Shown here: positions 18,364-28,363 of the stretch, piece by piece | Numbering within the stretch: the stretch's first letter is position 1 | Layout of the letters: every line of letters starts with the position of its first letter | From: Nitrosopumilus sp. | GTDB lineage: Archaea; Thermoproteota; Nitrososphaeria; Nitrososphaerales; Nitrosopumilaceae | NCBI RefSeq assembly: GCF_025699255.1 | Contig: NZ_JAILWA010000002.1 | Coordinates: forward strand, 236,040-300,039 | Length of the DNA: 64,000 bases | Direction of reading: 5' to 3' | Notes under the pieces: generated by a model | What the model was told of the DNA's origin: nothing | Databases searched by the model: none | What the model saw: the letters and a program-made list of their open reading frames with translations, nothing else | Position numbers and translations under genes: made by a program

Positions 18364-18384
18364 CTATTTATGTATATTTAAAAA
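18364..18384 (-). promoter_or_regulatory. TATA-type promoter of PEFG member 3
   Basis: Identical over 21 bases to the block at 17438-17458 and at the same distance from the start codon (24 bases from block edge to ATG at 18340). This supports 18340 as the true start. Confidence 0.65.
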
Positions 18385-18448
18385 TGGAATTTTGCGATCT
18401 AATCTGTATAGATCAGCTTAGTATTTAAAAATAGAAAAAAGATGAGAT

Positions 18449-19276
18449 TTAGTATCTTGGTATAATACTAAGTCTTGACTTTGCAGAGACTGCAATTATT
18501 GAGATAATTGCTACTGCAAGAATCATAGCTGCTATTGTACCAAATTCTGGGACTACAAATGTACCGATTATTTCGATCTCTTCTGCTCCAACTGGGAATG
18601 CTATAGTAAGAACTCTGTTTGTTGATGTTGTTGTTTCATCAAAGTCTACTTCTTCTCCATCAATTAAGACGAAAAAGTCATCATCTTCCCCATTCATTGT
18701 TGCATCCATGATAGATCTAGGAATTGTAAGAGTCAATGAACCATCGCTTGTAGCAGAAATAGAAACTATGAGTGAATTTGCATCCACATCAGGCATAATA
18801 CTAAGTAGTTTTCCACCTGTAATTTCATATCCTATCAAATCAGTTGAACCTTCAATTGATACTGTTTTGTCAGTAACTTTAGGAGGATTTGTTGGTGTTG
18901 TTGTAGATCCACCAAATTCAAATGATGTTGCTGCTGTTCGATTTTCATTTCCATATTGAACTGTAACAGTGTATGTTCCCTCTGTTCTCATTGTTCCACC
19001 TGCAGTAATTTCAGTACTGAATTTTTTATCAGCACCAACTGCTACTTGTGCAATTGCAACAATGCTTCCATTAGAAGATGTAACGATGACACTTACTGGA
19101 ACACCATACAGATCTTTTACTTCTCCTGTTACTAGAATTGTGTCACCTTCTGAATATGATGACTTATCTGTAGTAACAACAATCGAGCTTTGTATTTGTC
19201 CAAATGCTGGTGCCATACCAATACTTGCAAATAATATTGCAGATAGGGCAAACACCGTTAGATGAGCTTTCATCAT
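18449..19276 (-). CDS. PEFG-CTERM surface protein with Ig-like domain (array member 4)
   Basis: 275 residues from ATG 19276 (MMKAHLTVFALSAIL). The frame is open further upstream to a TTG, but that would precede the signal peptide by 17 residues. After cleavage near APAFGQ comes an Ig-like domain (YSEGDTILVTG to GTMRTEGTYTVTVQYG), a Thr/Pro-rich joint, a beta domain (about 160-240) and the tag PEFGTIAAMILAVAII. It is probably the oldest or first gene of the array, since its 3' repeat differs most from the others. Confidence 0.78.
   Translation of the reverse strand: MMKAHLTVFALSAILFASIGMAPAFGQIQSSIVVTTDKSSYSEGDTILVTGEVKDLYGVPVSVIVTSSNGSIVAIAQVAVGADKKFSTEITAGGTMRTEGTYTVTVQYGNENRTAATSFEFGGSTTTPTNPPKVTDKTVSIEGSTDLIGYEITGGKLLSIMPDVDANSLIVSISATSDGSLTLTIPRSIMDATMNGEDDDFFVLIDGEEVDFDETTTSTNRVLTIAFPVGAEEIEIIGTFVVPEFGTIAAMILAVAIISIIAVSAKSRLSIIPRY
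18451..18550 (-). repeat. 100-bp PEFG-tag coding repeat, copy C
   Basis: About 97 percent identical by eye to copies A and B, with the differences concentrated in the codons for the last residues (IIPRY here, IVPRY in the others). Confidence 0.85.
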
Positions 19277-19453
19277 TTTTACGCCTAAATTTATACTATT
19301 TAAGGTTGTGATAAAATTTGTTGACAAAATAGAAAAAAGACTGTTTTTTTTGCGGATTTCAAATTACATATATATTAACCCGAGCGTGAATTTTTGACAG
19401 TTTGTGTGTTTTCATTAGTGTTACATTTAATGTTCGATATGGGGGTATTTTGA

Positions 19454-19705
19454 ATGGCAACTAAGAAAAATCAAGTTTTAGTACCTGATCATGTATACGT
19501 TCCAAAACATGAAATTATTCCAAAGCAAGAAGCTGAAGAAGTTTTAAAAAAATACAATTGTAAACCAACTGAATTACCATTAATCTTTGTAAACGATCCT
19601 GCAATTTTGGGACTTGGTGTAAAACCTGGAGATATGATAAAAATTACAAGAAAGAGTCCAACTGCTGGTGAAAGTCTCTATTATCGTTATGTGGTGGAAA
19701 TCTAA
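19454..19705 (+). CDS. rpoH: RNA polymerase subunit H (Rpo5/Rpb5)
   Basis: 83 residues, the usual size of archaeal Rpo5, which matches the C-terminal domain of eukaryotic Rpb5. Motifs include LVPDHVYVPKHEI, the DPAILGLGVKPGDMIKI core and the terminal YYRYVVEI. It starts the rpoH-rpoB-rpoA operon, and its TAA overlaps the rpoB ATG by one base. An AT-rich CATATATATTAA at about 19366-19377 is a candidate TATA box, giving a leader of some 50 bases. Confidence 0.96.
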   Translation: MATKKNQVLVPDHVYVPKHEIIPKQEAEEVLKKYNCKPTELPLIFVNDPAILGLGVKPGDMIKITRKSPTAGESLYYRYVVEI

Positions 19706-22700
19706 TGGCTGATCCTTCAACAAAACGTTGGCCAGTAATTCAAGACATTCTAAAACGTGAAGGTATTGCACGTCAACATCTAAACTCTTTTGATGAATTT
19801 TTAGAACGAGGATTACAAAGTATCATTAATGAAGTTGGACAAATTGATATTGAAAATGCAGAATATCCTTACAAGATTCAACTAGGTAAAGTCAAACTTC
19901 AACAACCAAGAATGATGGAGCTGGATGGTTCCATAACTCATATCACTCCAGCTGAAGCAAGATTGAGAAATGTTTCTTACTCTGCTCCAGTAATGATGGA
20001 GGCAAGTGTTGTTGAAGATGGAAAAATTTTAGAATCAAGATTTGTCCACATTGGAGATGTTCCAGTAATGGCAAAATCAAACGCTTGCATATTGCATAAT
20101 TTCTCTTCTCAAAAATTAATTGAACATGGTGAAGACCCAAATGATCCTGGCGGTTATTTCATAATTAATGGTTCAGAGCGTGTCATTGTTGGATTAGAAG
20201 ATCTTTCTTACAACAAAATTATTGTAGATAGAGAAACCGTTGGTGGAAATATTGTTTTCAAAGCTAAAGTATATTCTTCAATTGTAGGATATCGTGCAAA
20301 ATTAGAACTAGTAATGAAAAATGATGGATTAATTGTTGCCCGAATTCCTGGTTCTCCAGTTGACATTCCAGTTGTTACTTTGATGAGAGCCCTTGGATTA
20401 GAATCTGACAGAGAAATTGCATCTGTGGTTTCATTAGTTGATGAGATACAAGATGAATTGGAAGGCTCTTTTGAAAAAGCAGGTGATGTACCAACATCAA
20501 AAGATGCCATTGTCTATATCAGTAAAAGAATTGCACCTGGAATGCTAGAAGAGTTCCAGATTAAACGAGCTGAAACTTTGCTTGATTGGGGACTATTACC
20601 TCACTTGGGTAAACATCCTGAAAATAGAAAAGAGAAGGCCCAATTCTTAGGTGAAGCAGCATGTAAATTATTAGAATTAAAACTTGGATGGATTACTCCT
20701 GATGACAAAGATCATTATGGAAACAAAGTAATCAAATTTGCAGGACAAATGTTGGCAGATCTTTTCAGAACTGCATTTAGAAATTTGGTTAGAGACATGA
20801 AGTATCAATTAGAAAGATCTGGCCAGAAACGTGGAATCAATGCAGTTGCTGCAGCAATCCGCCCTGGAATTATTACTGATAAACTAAACAATGCTATTGC
20901 AACTGGAAACTGGGGAAGAGGTAGAGTTGGTGTCACTCAATTACTTGATAGAACTAATTATCTTTCAACCATTAGTCACCTTAGAAGAATTCAGTCTCCT
21001 CTCAGTAGAACTCAACCAAACTTTGAGGCAAGAGATTTGCATGCAACTCACTTTGGAAGAATTTGTCCGAGTGAAACACCTGAAGGCTCAAACTGTGGTT
21101 TGGTGAAAAACTTGGCCTTGTCAGGAATTATTTCAGTAAATGTACCATCTGAAGAAATAGTAGAAAAACTCTATGATCTTGGAACTGTTCATTTCTTTGA
21201 TGCAAAAGAGGATTTGAAAAAAGATGGAACTAGAATTTTTGTAGATGGTCGTTTAATCGGTTATTACAAAGATGGAGGAGAACTAGCTGAATCCCTCAGA
21301 GAACTAAGAAGAAATTCAAAGATTCATCCACATGTTGGAGTCTCTTTCCATAAATCTGAGATTGAAGGTTCTACAAGAAGACTATACGTAAATTGCAATG
21401 CTGGTAGAGTATTACGTCCATTAATTATTATCAAAGACAACAAACCATTGTTAACTTCAGAATTACTAGATAAAATTTCAAAGAAATTACTTTCATGGAC
21501 TGACCTTTTGAGAATGGGTGTCTTGGAAATGATTGATGCAAATGAAGAAGAAAATTGCTATATTACTTTGGATGAAAAAGATGCAAAGAAACATACCCAC
21601 TTGGAAGTGTTCCCTCCAGCAATTCTTGGTGCAGGTGCTTCTATCATTCCATATCCAGAACATAACCAATCTCCAAGAAATACATACGAATCTGCAATGG
21701 CAAAACAGAGTTTAGGATTTTCTACACCTATGATGAATACCAGTACATATGTTAGACAACACTTTATGCTATATCCTCAAGTTCCAATTGTCAATACAAA
21801 AGCAATGAAACTTTTGGGATTAGAAGACAGACCTGCAGGACAAAATTGTGTTGTTGCAGTTTTGCCATTTGATGGTTACAATATTGAAGATGCAATTGTA
21901 CTAAGCAAGGCATCTGTTGATAGAGGTCTTGGTAGAACTTTCTTCTTTAGAATTTATGATGCTGAAGCAAAACAATATCCTGGTGGAATGCGTGATACTT
22001 TTGAGATTCCAAATGCCGAAGATAACATTAGAGGTTACAAAGGTGAACGTGCATACAGATTACTTGAAGATGACGGCGTAGTAGCATCTGAAGCCACAGT
22101 TAAAGGTGGGGATATTTTGATTGGAAAAACTAGTCCACCAAGATTCATGGAAGAATATAGAGAATTTGAATCATCTGGACCATATAGACGTGATACTTCA
22201 ATTGGTGTTAGACCTTCTGAAGCCGGTGTTATTGATACTGTAGTTATGACTCAATCCAACGAAGGTGGAAAAATGTACAAAATCCGTGCAAGAGATATGA
22301 GAATTCCTGAAATTGGTGATAAATTTGCATCAAGACATGGACAGAAAGGTGTCTTGGGAATTTTAGCTAAAGCAGAAGATCTTCCATACACTGCAAGTGG
22401 AATGTCTCCTGATGTCTTGATTAATCCTCATGCATTCCCTTCAAGAATGACAGTTGGAATGATGATGGAATCAATCTGTGGTAAAGCAGCTGCTTTGCGC
22501 GGAAAAAGATTTGATGGTTCTGCATTTGTCGGAGAGAAAATGCCTGAAGTAAAAGAAGTGATGGATGCACATGGTTTTGAATATTCTGGTAAAGAAATAA
22601 TGTATGACGGAAGAACTGGTAAGTCATTCCCAGTTGAAGTTTTCATTGGAGTTGTATATTATCAAAAACTACACCATATGGTTGCAGACAAAATACATGC

Positions 22701-23052
22701 AAGAGCCCGTGGTCAAGTTCAGATGTTAACAAAACAACCAACTGAAGGAAGAGCAAGAGGTGGTGGATTGAGATTTGGTGAAATGGAAAGAGATTGCTTG
22801 ATTGCATATGGTGCTTCTATGATTCTAAAAGACAGATTGTTAGATGAGTCTGATAAATCTGATATTTTTGTATGTGAAAGATGTGGTCTTGTTGCATATC
22901 ATGATGTTAAACAAAGAAAATATGTCTGCAGAGTATGTGGAGATAAAGCCAAAGTGTCTTCTGTCTCCGTAGCATATGCATTCAAGTTATTGTTACAAGA
23001 GATGCAGAGTCTTAATGTTGCACCTCGATTATTGATCAAGGAGAAAATCTAG
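19705..23052 (+). CDS. rpoB: RNA polymerase subunit B (Rpo2/Rpb2), unsplit
   Basis: 1115 residues in one frame, not split into B' and B'' as in many euryarchaea. It supplies one half of the catalytic cleft. Visible family blocks include GGYFIINGSERV, RGINAVAAAIRPG, CPSETPEGSNCGLVKNLAL, PFDGYNIEDAIV, GDKFASRHGQKG and GGLRFGEMERDCLIAYG. A C-terminal zinc site is formed by CERCG and CRVCG. Two bases separate it from rpoA. Confidence 0.98.
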   Translation: MADPSTKRWPVIQDILKREGIARQHLNSFDEFLERGLQSIINEVGQIDIENAEYPYKIQLGKVKLQQPRMMELDGSITHITPAEARLRNVSYSAPVMMEASVVEDGKILESRFVHIGDVPVMAKSNACILHNFSSQKLIEHGEDPNDPGGYFIINGSERVIVGLEDLSYNKIIVDRETVGGNIVFKAKVYSSIVGYRAKLELVMKNDGLIVARIPGSPVDIPVVTLMRALGLESDREIASVVSLVDEIQDELEGSFEKAGDVPTSKDAIVYISKRIAPGMLEEFQIKRAETLLDWGLLPHLGKHPENRKEKAQFLGEAACKLLELKLGWITPDDKDHYGNKVIKFAGQMLADLFRTAFRNLVRDMKYQLERSGQKRGINAVAAAIRPGIITDKLNNAIATGNWGRGRVGVTQLLDRTNYLSTISHLRRIQSPLSRTQPNFEARDLHATHFGRICPSETPEGSNCGLVKNLALSGIISVNVPSEEIVEKLYDLGTVHFFDAKEDLKKDGTRIFVDGRLIGYYKDGGELAESLRELRRNSKIHPHVGVSFHKSEIEGSTRRLYVNCNAGRVLRPLIIIKDNKPLLTSELLDKISKKLLSWTDLLRMGVLEMIDANEEENCYITLDEKDAKKHTHLEVFPPAILGAGASIIPYPEHNQSPRNTYESAMAKQSLGFSTPMMNTSTYVRQHFMLYPQVPIVNTKAMKLLGLEDRPAGQNCVVAVLPFDGYNIEDAIVLSKASVDRGLGRTFFFRIYDAEAKQYPGGMRDTFEIPNAEDNIRGYKGERAYRLLEDDGVVASEATVKGGDILIGKTSPPRFMEEYREFESSGPYRRDTSIGVRPSEAGVIDTVVMTQSNEGGKMYKIRARDMRIPEIGDKFASRHGQKGVLGILAKAEDLPYTASGMSPDVLINPHAFPSRMTVGMMMESICGKAAALRGKRFDGSAFVGEKMPEVKEVMDAHGFEYSGKEIMYDGRTGKSFPVEVFIGVVYYQKLHHMVADKIHARARGQVQMLTKQPTEGRARGGGLRFGEMERDCLIAYGASMILKDRLLDESDKSDIFVCERCGLVAYHDVKQRKYVCRVCGDKAKVSSVSVAYAFKLLLQEMQSLNVAPRLLIKEKI

Positions 23053-23053
23053 A

Positions 23054-26000
23054 ATGTCTGTCCAAGCAATCAAAGCAATTGATGGAATTCGTTTCTCAGT
23101 TTGGTCTCCAACTGAAATTAGAAAATACTCTGTAGCTGAAATTACTGCTCCTGAAACATATGATGAAGATGGAATGCCTGTCCAAGGAGGTTTGATGGAT
23201 GGAAGATTGGGAACACTTGAGCCTGGACAAAAATGTCTTACATGTGGAAACACTGCTGCAAGATGTCCTGGTCACTTTGGACACATTGAACTAGCTGAAC
23301 CAATTTTGCACATTGCATTTATTGATAACATCTACAAATTACTACAATCTACATGTCGTTCTTGTGCCAGACTCAAAGTACCACAAGAAGATCTAAATGC
23401 ATTCAAAAAAATTAAGGATAAACATGCCGCATACACTGTTGTTTCACAAAAACGTATTCCAGAACAAATTATTGAAAAAGCCAAAAAAGCAAAGGAATGC
23501 CCTCACTGTGGAAAAACACAATATGAATTGGTATTTACAAAACCAACAATCTTTGTAGAGAAGACTGAGATTGGTGAACACAGATTGTTGCCAATTACAA
23601 TTAGAGAAAGATTTTCACAAATTGCTGATGAGGATTTAGAATTACTATCTTATGATCCAATTACTGCTAGACCAGAATGGTTTATTCTACAGGCTTTGCC
23701 TGTTCCACCAGTAACTGTAAGACCTTCAATTATTCTTGAAACAGGAATTAGATCTGAAGATGACCTGACTCACAAAATGGTTGACATCATCAGAGTTAAT
23801 CAGAGATTAAAAGAAAGTAAGGAAGCAGGAACTCCGCCATTAATTGTACAAGACTTGGTTGACTTGTTGCAATATCACTCTACAACATATTTTGATAATG
23901 AAGTGTCTGGAATTCCTCAAGCTCATCATCGTTCCGGACGTCCACTCAAGACATTAACTCAAAGACTCAAAGGAAAAGAGGGAAGATTTAGAGGTTCATT
24001 ATCTGGAAAGAGAGTTGACTTTTCAAGTAGAACTGTAATTTCTCCAGATCCTAACTTGGACTTGTCTGAAGTTGGTGTACCTGAACAAGTTGCTATGAAA
24101 CTAACCATTCCTGAAATTGTTACAGAATGGAATATTGAAAGAATGAGAAAACTTGTAATTAACGGCCCTGAAAAGTTCCCTGGTGTAAACTATATTGTTA
24201 GACCAGACGGTGTCAAAATTAGATTAGATTTCGTAGAAGACCGCTCTACAATTGCTGAAACCCTTGAAATTGGTTATCTGATTGAAAGACATCTTGCAGA
24301 TGGCGATATTGTTATGTTTAACAGACAACCATCACTTCACCAGATGTCTATCATGGCTCACTATGTGAGAGTACTGCCAGGCAAAACCTTCAGATTGCAT
24401 CCTTCAGTTTGTCCACCATACAACGCAGACTTTGATGGTGATGAGATGAACCTTCACGTTCCTCAAAGTGAGGAAGCAAGAGCAGAAGCAATTCTTTTGA
24501 TGAGAGTTCAAGATCAATTGATTTCTCCAAGATATGGTGGTCCAATTATTGGAGCACTGAGAGACTTTGTTACTGGCGCTTATCTGTTAACCAAAGATGA
24601 TACTGTTCTATCTATTCAAGAATTTTCAAACTATGCTATGCTTGGTGGATACACTGGCGAACTTCCAAAACCTGGAACAAAAACAAAAGATGGTCCAGCA
24701 TACACTGGAAAACAATTGTTCTCATTGTTCCTTCCAAAAGACTTCAACTATGTCCTTACATCAAAATGGTCAAAGGGAACAAAAGGTCCTGAAAAAGATG
24801 TTGTCATCAAAAACGGTGAACTCATCAGCGGTGTAATTGACAAGACATCAATTGGTGCAGAAGAACCTGAAAGTATCTTACACAGAATTACCAAAGACTA
24901 TGGAAACGGTGTTGGTAAAAACTTCCTAAATTCTGTTTTAATCATGGTAAAACAATTCATCACTCACTATGGTTTCAGTTATGGCTATGGTGACCTTGAA
25001 GTTCCAGAAAAGAATGTACAAAAGATTCTAGATGATATTGAAGAAACATATGGCATTGTTGCTGACTTGACTGATCAATACAACAAAGGAACTTTGAAAC
25101 TTACTAGAGGTATGAAGGCAGAAGAAGCTTTGGAGGCTTACATTGTTAATGAATTAGGTAAAGCAAGAATCAAAGCAGGAGATACTGCAAATGATTCTCT
25201 AGATGATAACAACGCTGGAAAAATTATGGCAACAACTGGTGCAAGAGGTTCAGCACTTAACGTAGGTCAGATGGCAGGTGCCTTAGGACAACAATCAAGA
25301 AGAGGTAACAGAATGAATGAGGGTTATAGTAATCGTGCATTAACTCACTACCAAGAGCATGACAGTAATCCTGATGCTCATGGATTTGTAAAATCAAACT
25401 ACAGAACCGGTCTTACTGCTCTAGAATTCTTCTTCCACGCAATGGGAGGTCGTGAAGGTCTTGTAGATACTGCAGTTAGAACACAACAAAGTGGTTACAT
25501 GCAGCGTAGATTGATTAACGCTTTAGAACATATTAGATTAGAATATGACGGAACAGTAAGAGATCCTCATGGACACATAGTTCAATTCCTTTATGGTGAA
25601 GATGGAATTGATGTGCAGAAAAGTGATCATGGTGAGGCATTTAATGCAAGCAGATTGGCTGAATCTCAAACCATCATTGATTCTGGAAAGAAAGCAACCA
25701 AAGACGAAATTGATACTCTAGCTAAAAAATATACCAAGACATTCAATCCAAGATTGACTGAACTTGTCACTGATGCTTTACACAAATCCAATCTAAGTAA
25801 AGATGGTATTGAAGCAGTTTGTAAGAAAGGTCTATCATTATACAATAAAGCCAAAGTCGAACCAGGTCAAGCAGTAGGAATTGTAACTGCACAATCAATT
25901 GGTGAACCAGGAACTCAAATGACTTTGAGAACTTTCCACTTTGCAGGAATTAAAGAAAGAAACGTAACACTTGGTCTTCCAAGATTAATTGAACTTGTTG

Positions 26001-26845
26001 ATGCTAGAAAGAAACCTGTTACCCCAACTATGGATATTTACCTTGATGAAGAATCAAAGAAATCAAGAGAAAAAGCAATTGAAGTTGCAAGAAATGTGTT
26101 GCAAACCAAAGTCAGTGCCTTAATTGCTGATACTGAAACTGATTATTCTACAAATATCAAATTAATTCTCAGTCCAAACAGACTGCAAGAGAGAGGTTGC
26201 TCTGTATCTGAAGTAGAGGCTGCTTTATCCTCAAATAAAAAATTCAAGATGGAAGTTACAGGCGAACTAATCACATTGAATTTAGTTGAAGAGGCTGATA
26301 CTGCAACTGCAATTGCAATTAGAAACAAAGTTCTCAACACTACCGTTAAGGGAGTTCCAGACATTGAACGAGTAACATTAGTCCAAAAAGATGATGAATG
26401 GGTTATTCAGACAACCGGTTCTAACATTGCCAAAGTTCTAGAAGTAAAAGGAATTGATAAGAAGAATGTTCGAACAAACAATGTCTTTGAAATTGCAGGA
26501 ACTCTGGGAATTGAGGCTGCAAGAAATTCGTTAATTGATGAACTTAACCATACTTTGGGTGATCAAGGATTAGAAGTTGATAACAGATACATCATGCTAG
26601 TATCTGATTTGATGTGTTCTAGAGGTTACATGCAACAAATTGGTAGACATGGAATTGCAGGTACTAAGGACAGTGTTCTTGCTAGGGCTGCATTTGAGAT
26701 TACAGTACCAACAATTGCACATGCTGCACTTGGTGGTGAAATTGAACAACTCAAAGGTATTACTGAAAATGTAATTGTTGGCAGTAACATTCCAATTGGA
26801 AGTGGTACTGTTGATTTGTACATGCAAGTAAGTAAAAAGAAATAG
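23054..26845 (+). CDS. rpoA: RNA polymerase subunit A (Rpo1), A' and A'' fused in one gene
   Basis: 1263 residues. The N-terminal zinc motifs are CLTCGN, CPGHFGH and CPHCGK. The catalytic loop NADFDGDEMNLH at about 457-468 holds the three magnesium aspartates. The A'' part, including GIVTAQSIGEPGTQMTLRTFHFAG, follows in the same frame with no stop. Most archaea split this subunit into rpoA1 and rpoA2; a single gene is a known feature of Thaumarchaeota. Together with rpoH and rpoB this forms the catalytic core operon. Confidence 0.98.
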   Translation: MSVQAIKAIDGIRFSVWSPTEIRKYSVAEITAPETYDEDGMPVQGGLMDGRLGTLEPGQKCLTCGNTAARCPGHFGHIELAEPILHIAFIDNIYKLLQSTCRSCARLKVPQEDLNAFKKIKDKHAAYTVVSQKRIPEQIIEKAKKAKECPHCGKTQYELVFTKPTIFVEKTEIGEHRLLPITIRERFSQIADEDLELLSYDPITARPEWFILQALPVPPVTVRPSIILETGIRSEDDLTHKMVDIIRVNQRLKESKEAGTPPLIVQDLVDLLQYHSTTYFDNEVSGIPQAHHRSGRPLKTLTQRLKGKEGRFRGSLSGKRVDFSSRTVISPDPNLDLSEVGVPEQVAMKLTIPEIVTEWNIERMRKLVINGPEKFPGVNYIVRPDGVKIRLDFVEDRSTIAETLEIGYLIERHLADGDIVMFNRQPSLHQMSIMAHYVRVLPGKTFRLHPSVCPPYNADFDGDEMNLHVPQSEEARAEAILLMRVQDQLISPRYGGPIIGALRDFVTGAYLLTKDDTVLSIQEFSNYAMLGGYTGELPKPGTKTKDGPAYTGKQLFSLFLPKDFNYVLTSKWSKGTKGPEKDVVIKNGELISGVIDKTSIGAEEPESILHRITKDYGNGVGKNFLNSVLIMVKQFITHYGFSYGYGDLEVPEKNVQKILDDIEETYGIVADLTDQYNKGTLKLTRGMKAEEALEAYIVNELGKARIKAGDTANDSLDDNNAGKIMATTGARGSALNVGQMAGALGQQSRRGNRMNEGYSNRALTHYQEHDSNPDAHGFVKSNYRTGLTALEFFFHAMGGREGLVDTAVRTQQSGYMQRRLINALEHIRLEYDGTVRDPHGHIVQFLYGEDGIDVQKSDHGEAFNASRLAESQTIIDSGKKATKDEIDTLAKKYTKTFNPRLTELVTDALHKSNLSKDGIEAVCKKGLSLYNKAKVEPGQAVGIVTAQSIGEPGTQMTLRTFHFAGIKERNVTLGLPRLIELVDARKKPVTPTMDIYLDEESKKSREKAIEVARNVLQTKVSALIADTETDYSTNIKLILSPNRLQERGCSVSEVEAALSSNKKFKMEVTGELITLNLVEEADTATAIAIRNKVLNTTVKGVPDIERVTLVQKDDEWVIQTTGSNIAKVLEVKGIDKKNVRTNNVFEIAGTLGIEAARNSLIDELNHTLGDQGLEVDNRYIMLVSDLMCSRGYMQQIGRHGIAGTKDSVLARAAFEITVPTIAHAALGGEIEQLKGITENVIVGSNIPIGSGTVDLYMQVSKKK

Positions 26846-26870
26846 GAGACAGAGGAGTTTAGTGATAATT

Positions 26871-27101
26871 ATGGCTGATGAAATTTCTACATTGATGAAT
26901 AACAGTAAAGACAAAGTTGTGTTGTTGAGATTAAGAAACACAAAAACTGTTCAAGGAATACTCAAAGACTTTGATATCCATATGAACTTGACATTGGATA
27001 ATGCTGAAGATGTTTCTGAAGAAAAACATGAAAAACTAGGAAAGATTTTGCTTAGAGGAGACAACATCCTTGCAGTCTCTTTGCCTGAAGATGAATCTTA
27101 A
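26871..27101 (+). CDS. Sm-like (LSm) RNA-binding protein
   Basis: 76 residues from ATG 26871; a GTG at 26862 just four bases after a GAGGAG ribosome-binding motif is an alternative start that adds three residues. The Sm1 motif (KVVLLRLRNTKTVQGILKDF, then HMNLTLDNAED) and Sm2 motif (KILLRGDNILAVSL) are both present. Archaeal LSm proteins form heptameric rings on U-rich RNA. It follows rpoA closely and is probably co-transcribed with the polymerase genes. Confidence 0.88.
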   Translation: MADEISTLMNNSKDKVVLLRLRNTKTVQGILKDFDIHMNLTLDNAEDVSEEKHEKLGKILLRGDNILAVSLPEDES

Positions 27102-27143
27102 AAGTTCATCAAACATTAAATTCAATAATTAAGAATTTTCAGT

Positions 27144-28322
27144 ATGCTGCAGTTTCTTTTGTTGACATTGCTTTTGTTTCCGGCATTTGGGCAATCTGCA
27201 CCTGATTACGATAATCCATACTCTCCAATTTTTACCGACAAGCCTGTTTACTCTTGGACTGACAAAATGAAAATTACCATTATCTCTCCTAGCTGGAACT
27301 CTGATAGACATCTGATTGATTCTATTGGTGACACTAATGATCATCCAATTAAAATTTCTACATCTGAAAATTCACTTGAACCATATCGATTTACTGAAAC
27401 AGATGTAAACTCTGGAATTTTTACTGCCGAGGTAATTCTTACGGGATTTACTCACGATGTTGATGGTGATGGAAATTTTGATACGTCTCCACGAACAATA
27501 GGAAATGGGCCAACCAGTGGGTTTTTAGAAGTTGATAGGGATTCTGCAATTACTATTTCGTTTGAATTTGCAGATGGGGTAGTACTAGTTGAATCTGTTC
27601 CTGTAAGTTGGAATGTTGGCACAATTAATTTCATGAAAGATGTTTTTTTTCTGGAAGATGCTGTAATAGTTAGAGTAGTTGATGCAGATATGAATCTGAA
27701 TCCTGAAGCCTTGGATAACTTGCCCGTTCAGGTGTTCTCTGATTCAGATGTTGCAGGCATTGAGGTAAATGCAGTTGAAACATCTGAAAGTTCTGGCTTG
27801 TTTGTTGCAACAATTCCCCTATCTCAAAACTCTCCTTCAAGTGGAAACCGACTGTATGCTATGGCCGGAGATGATATCTTTGCCAAATATGATGATTACA
27901 CCTTGCCAAAACCCTACTCCATAACGGACAACTTGGAAATCAAAACATCTGCCAAAGTTGATTCATCAATTCCTTCAATAGAGCGAATACAAAATTCAGA
28001 GATTACCTTTTCTGATGGTTTTGGAAATCCAATTCAATCATATACAAAAAATTCTCAAATACAAATAGTTGGCACAGTTGCTAACAATCATGATCTAAAA
28101 CAACAATTTGTTTATTTTTTCCAGGTAAAAAATGACAAAAATTTTGTAGAGTCTCTTTCTTGGATTCAAGGCGAAATTTCCTCGCAACAAATTCTTGATG
28201 TTTCACAATCTTGGATTCCTGATGAATCCGGAACATATGAAATTGAAACTTTTGTGTGGAATTCAATAAATAATCCAACTGCACTATCTCCAAAAATGTC
28301 TACTTTGATAACTGTGGAATGA
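27144..28322 (+). CDS. Secreted beta-sandwich protein, unknown function
   Basis: 392 residues with a short signal peptide (LQFLLLTLLLFPAFG). The mature part has repeated beta modules with ETDVNSGIFTAEV and ETSESSGLFVATIP, the same sequence style as the ETGPSTGIF motifs of the 1062-residue surface protein at 4.4-7.6 kb. Each is preceded by an Asp/Asn-rich calcium-like loop (DADMNLNPEALDN). No membrane anchor or PEFG tag is visible. It interrupts the usual run from polymerase genes to L30e and is inferred to be an envelope protein. Confidence 0.65.
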   Translation: MLQFLLLTLLLFPAFGQSAPDYDNPYSPIFTDKPVYSWTDKMKITIISPSWNSDRHLIDSIGDTNDHPIKISTSENSLEPYRFTETDVNSGIFTAEVILTGFTHDVDGDGNFDTSPRTIGNGPTSGFLEVDRDSAITISFEFADGVVLVESVPVSWNVGTINFMKDVFFLEDAVIVRVVDADMNLNPEALDNLPVQVFSDSDVAGIEVNAVETSESSGLFVATIPLSQNSPSSGNRLYAMAGDDIFAKYDDYTLPKPYSITDNLEIKTSAKVDSSIPSIERIQNSEITFSDGFGNPIQSYTKNSQIQIVGTVANNHDLKQQFVYFFQVKNDKNFVESLSWIQGEISSQQILDVSQSWIPDESGTYEIETFVWNSINNPTALSPKMSTLITVE

Positions 28323-28363
28323 AAGTATAATTTCTACGTGATTATTAAATAGAAAATTACGTT

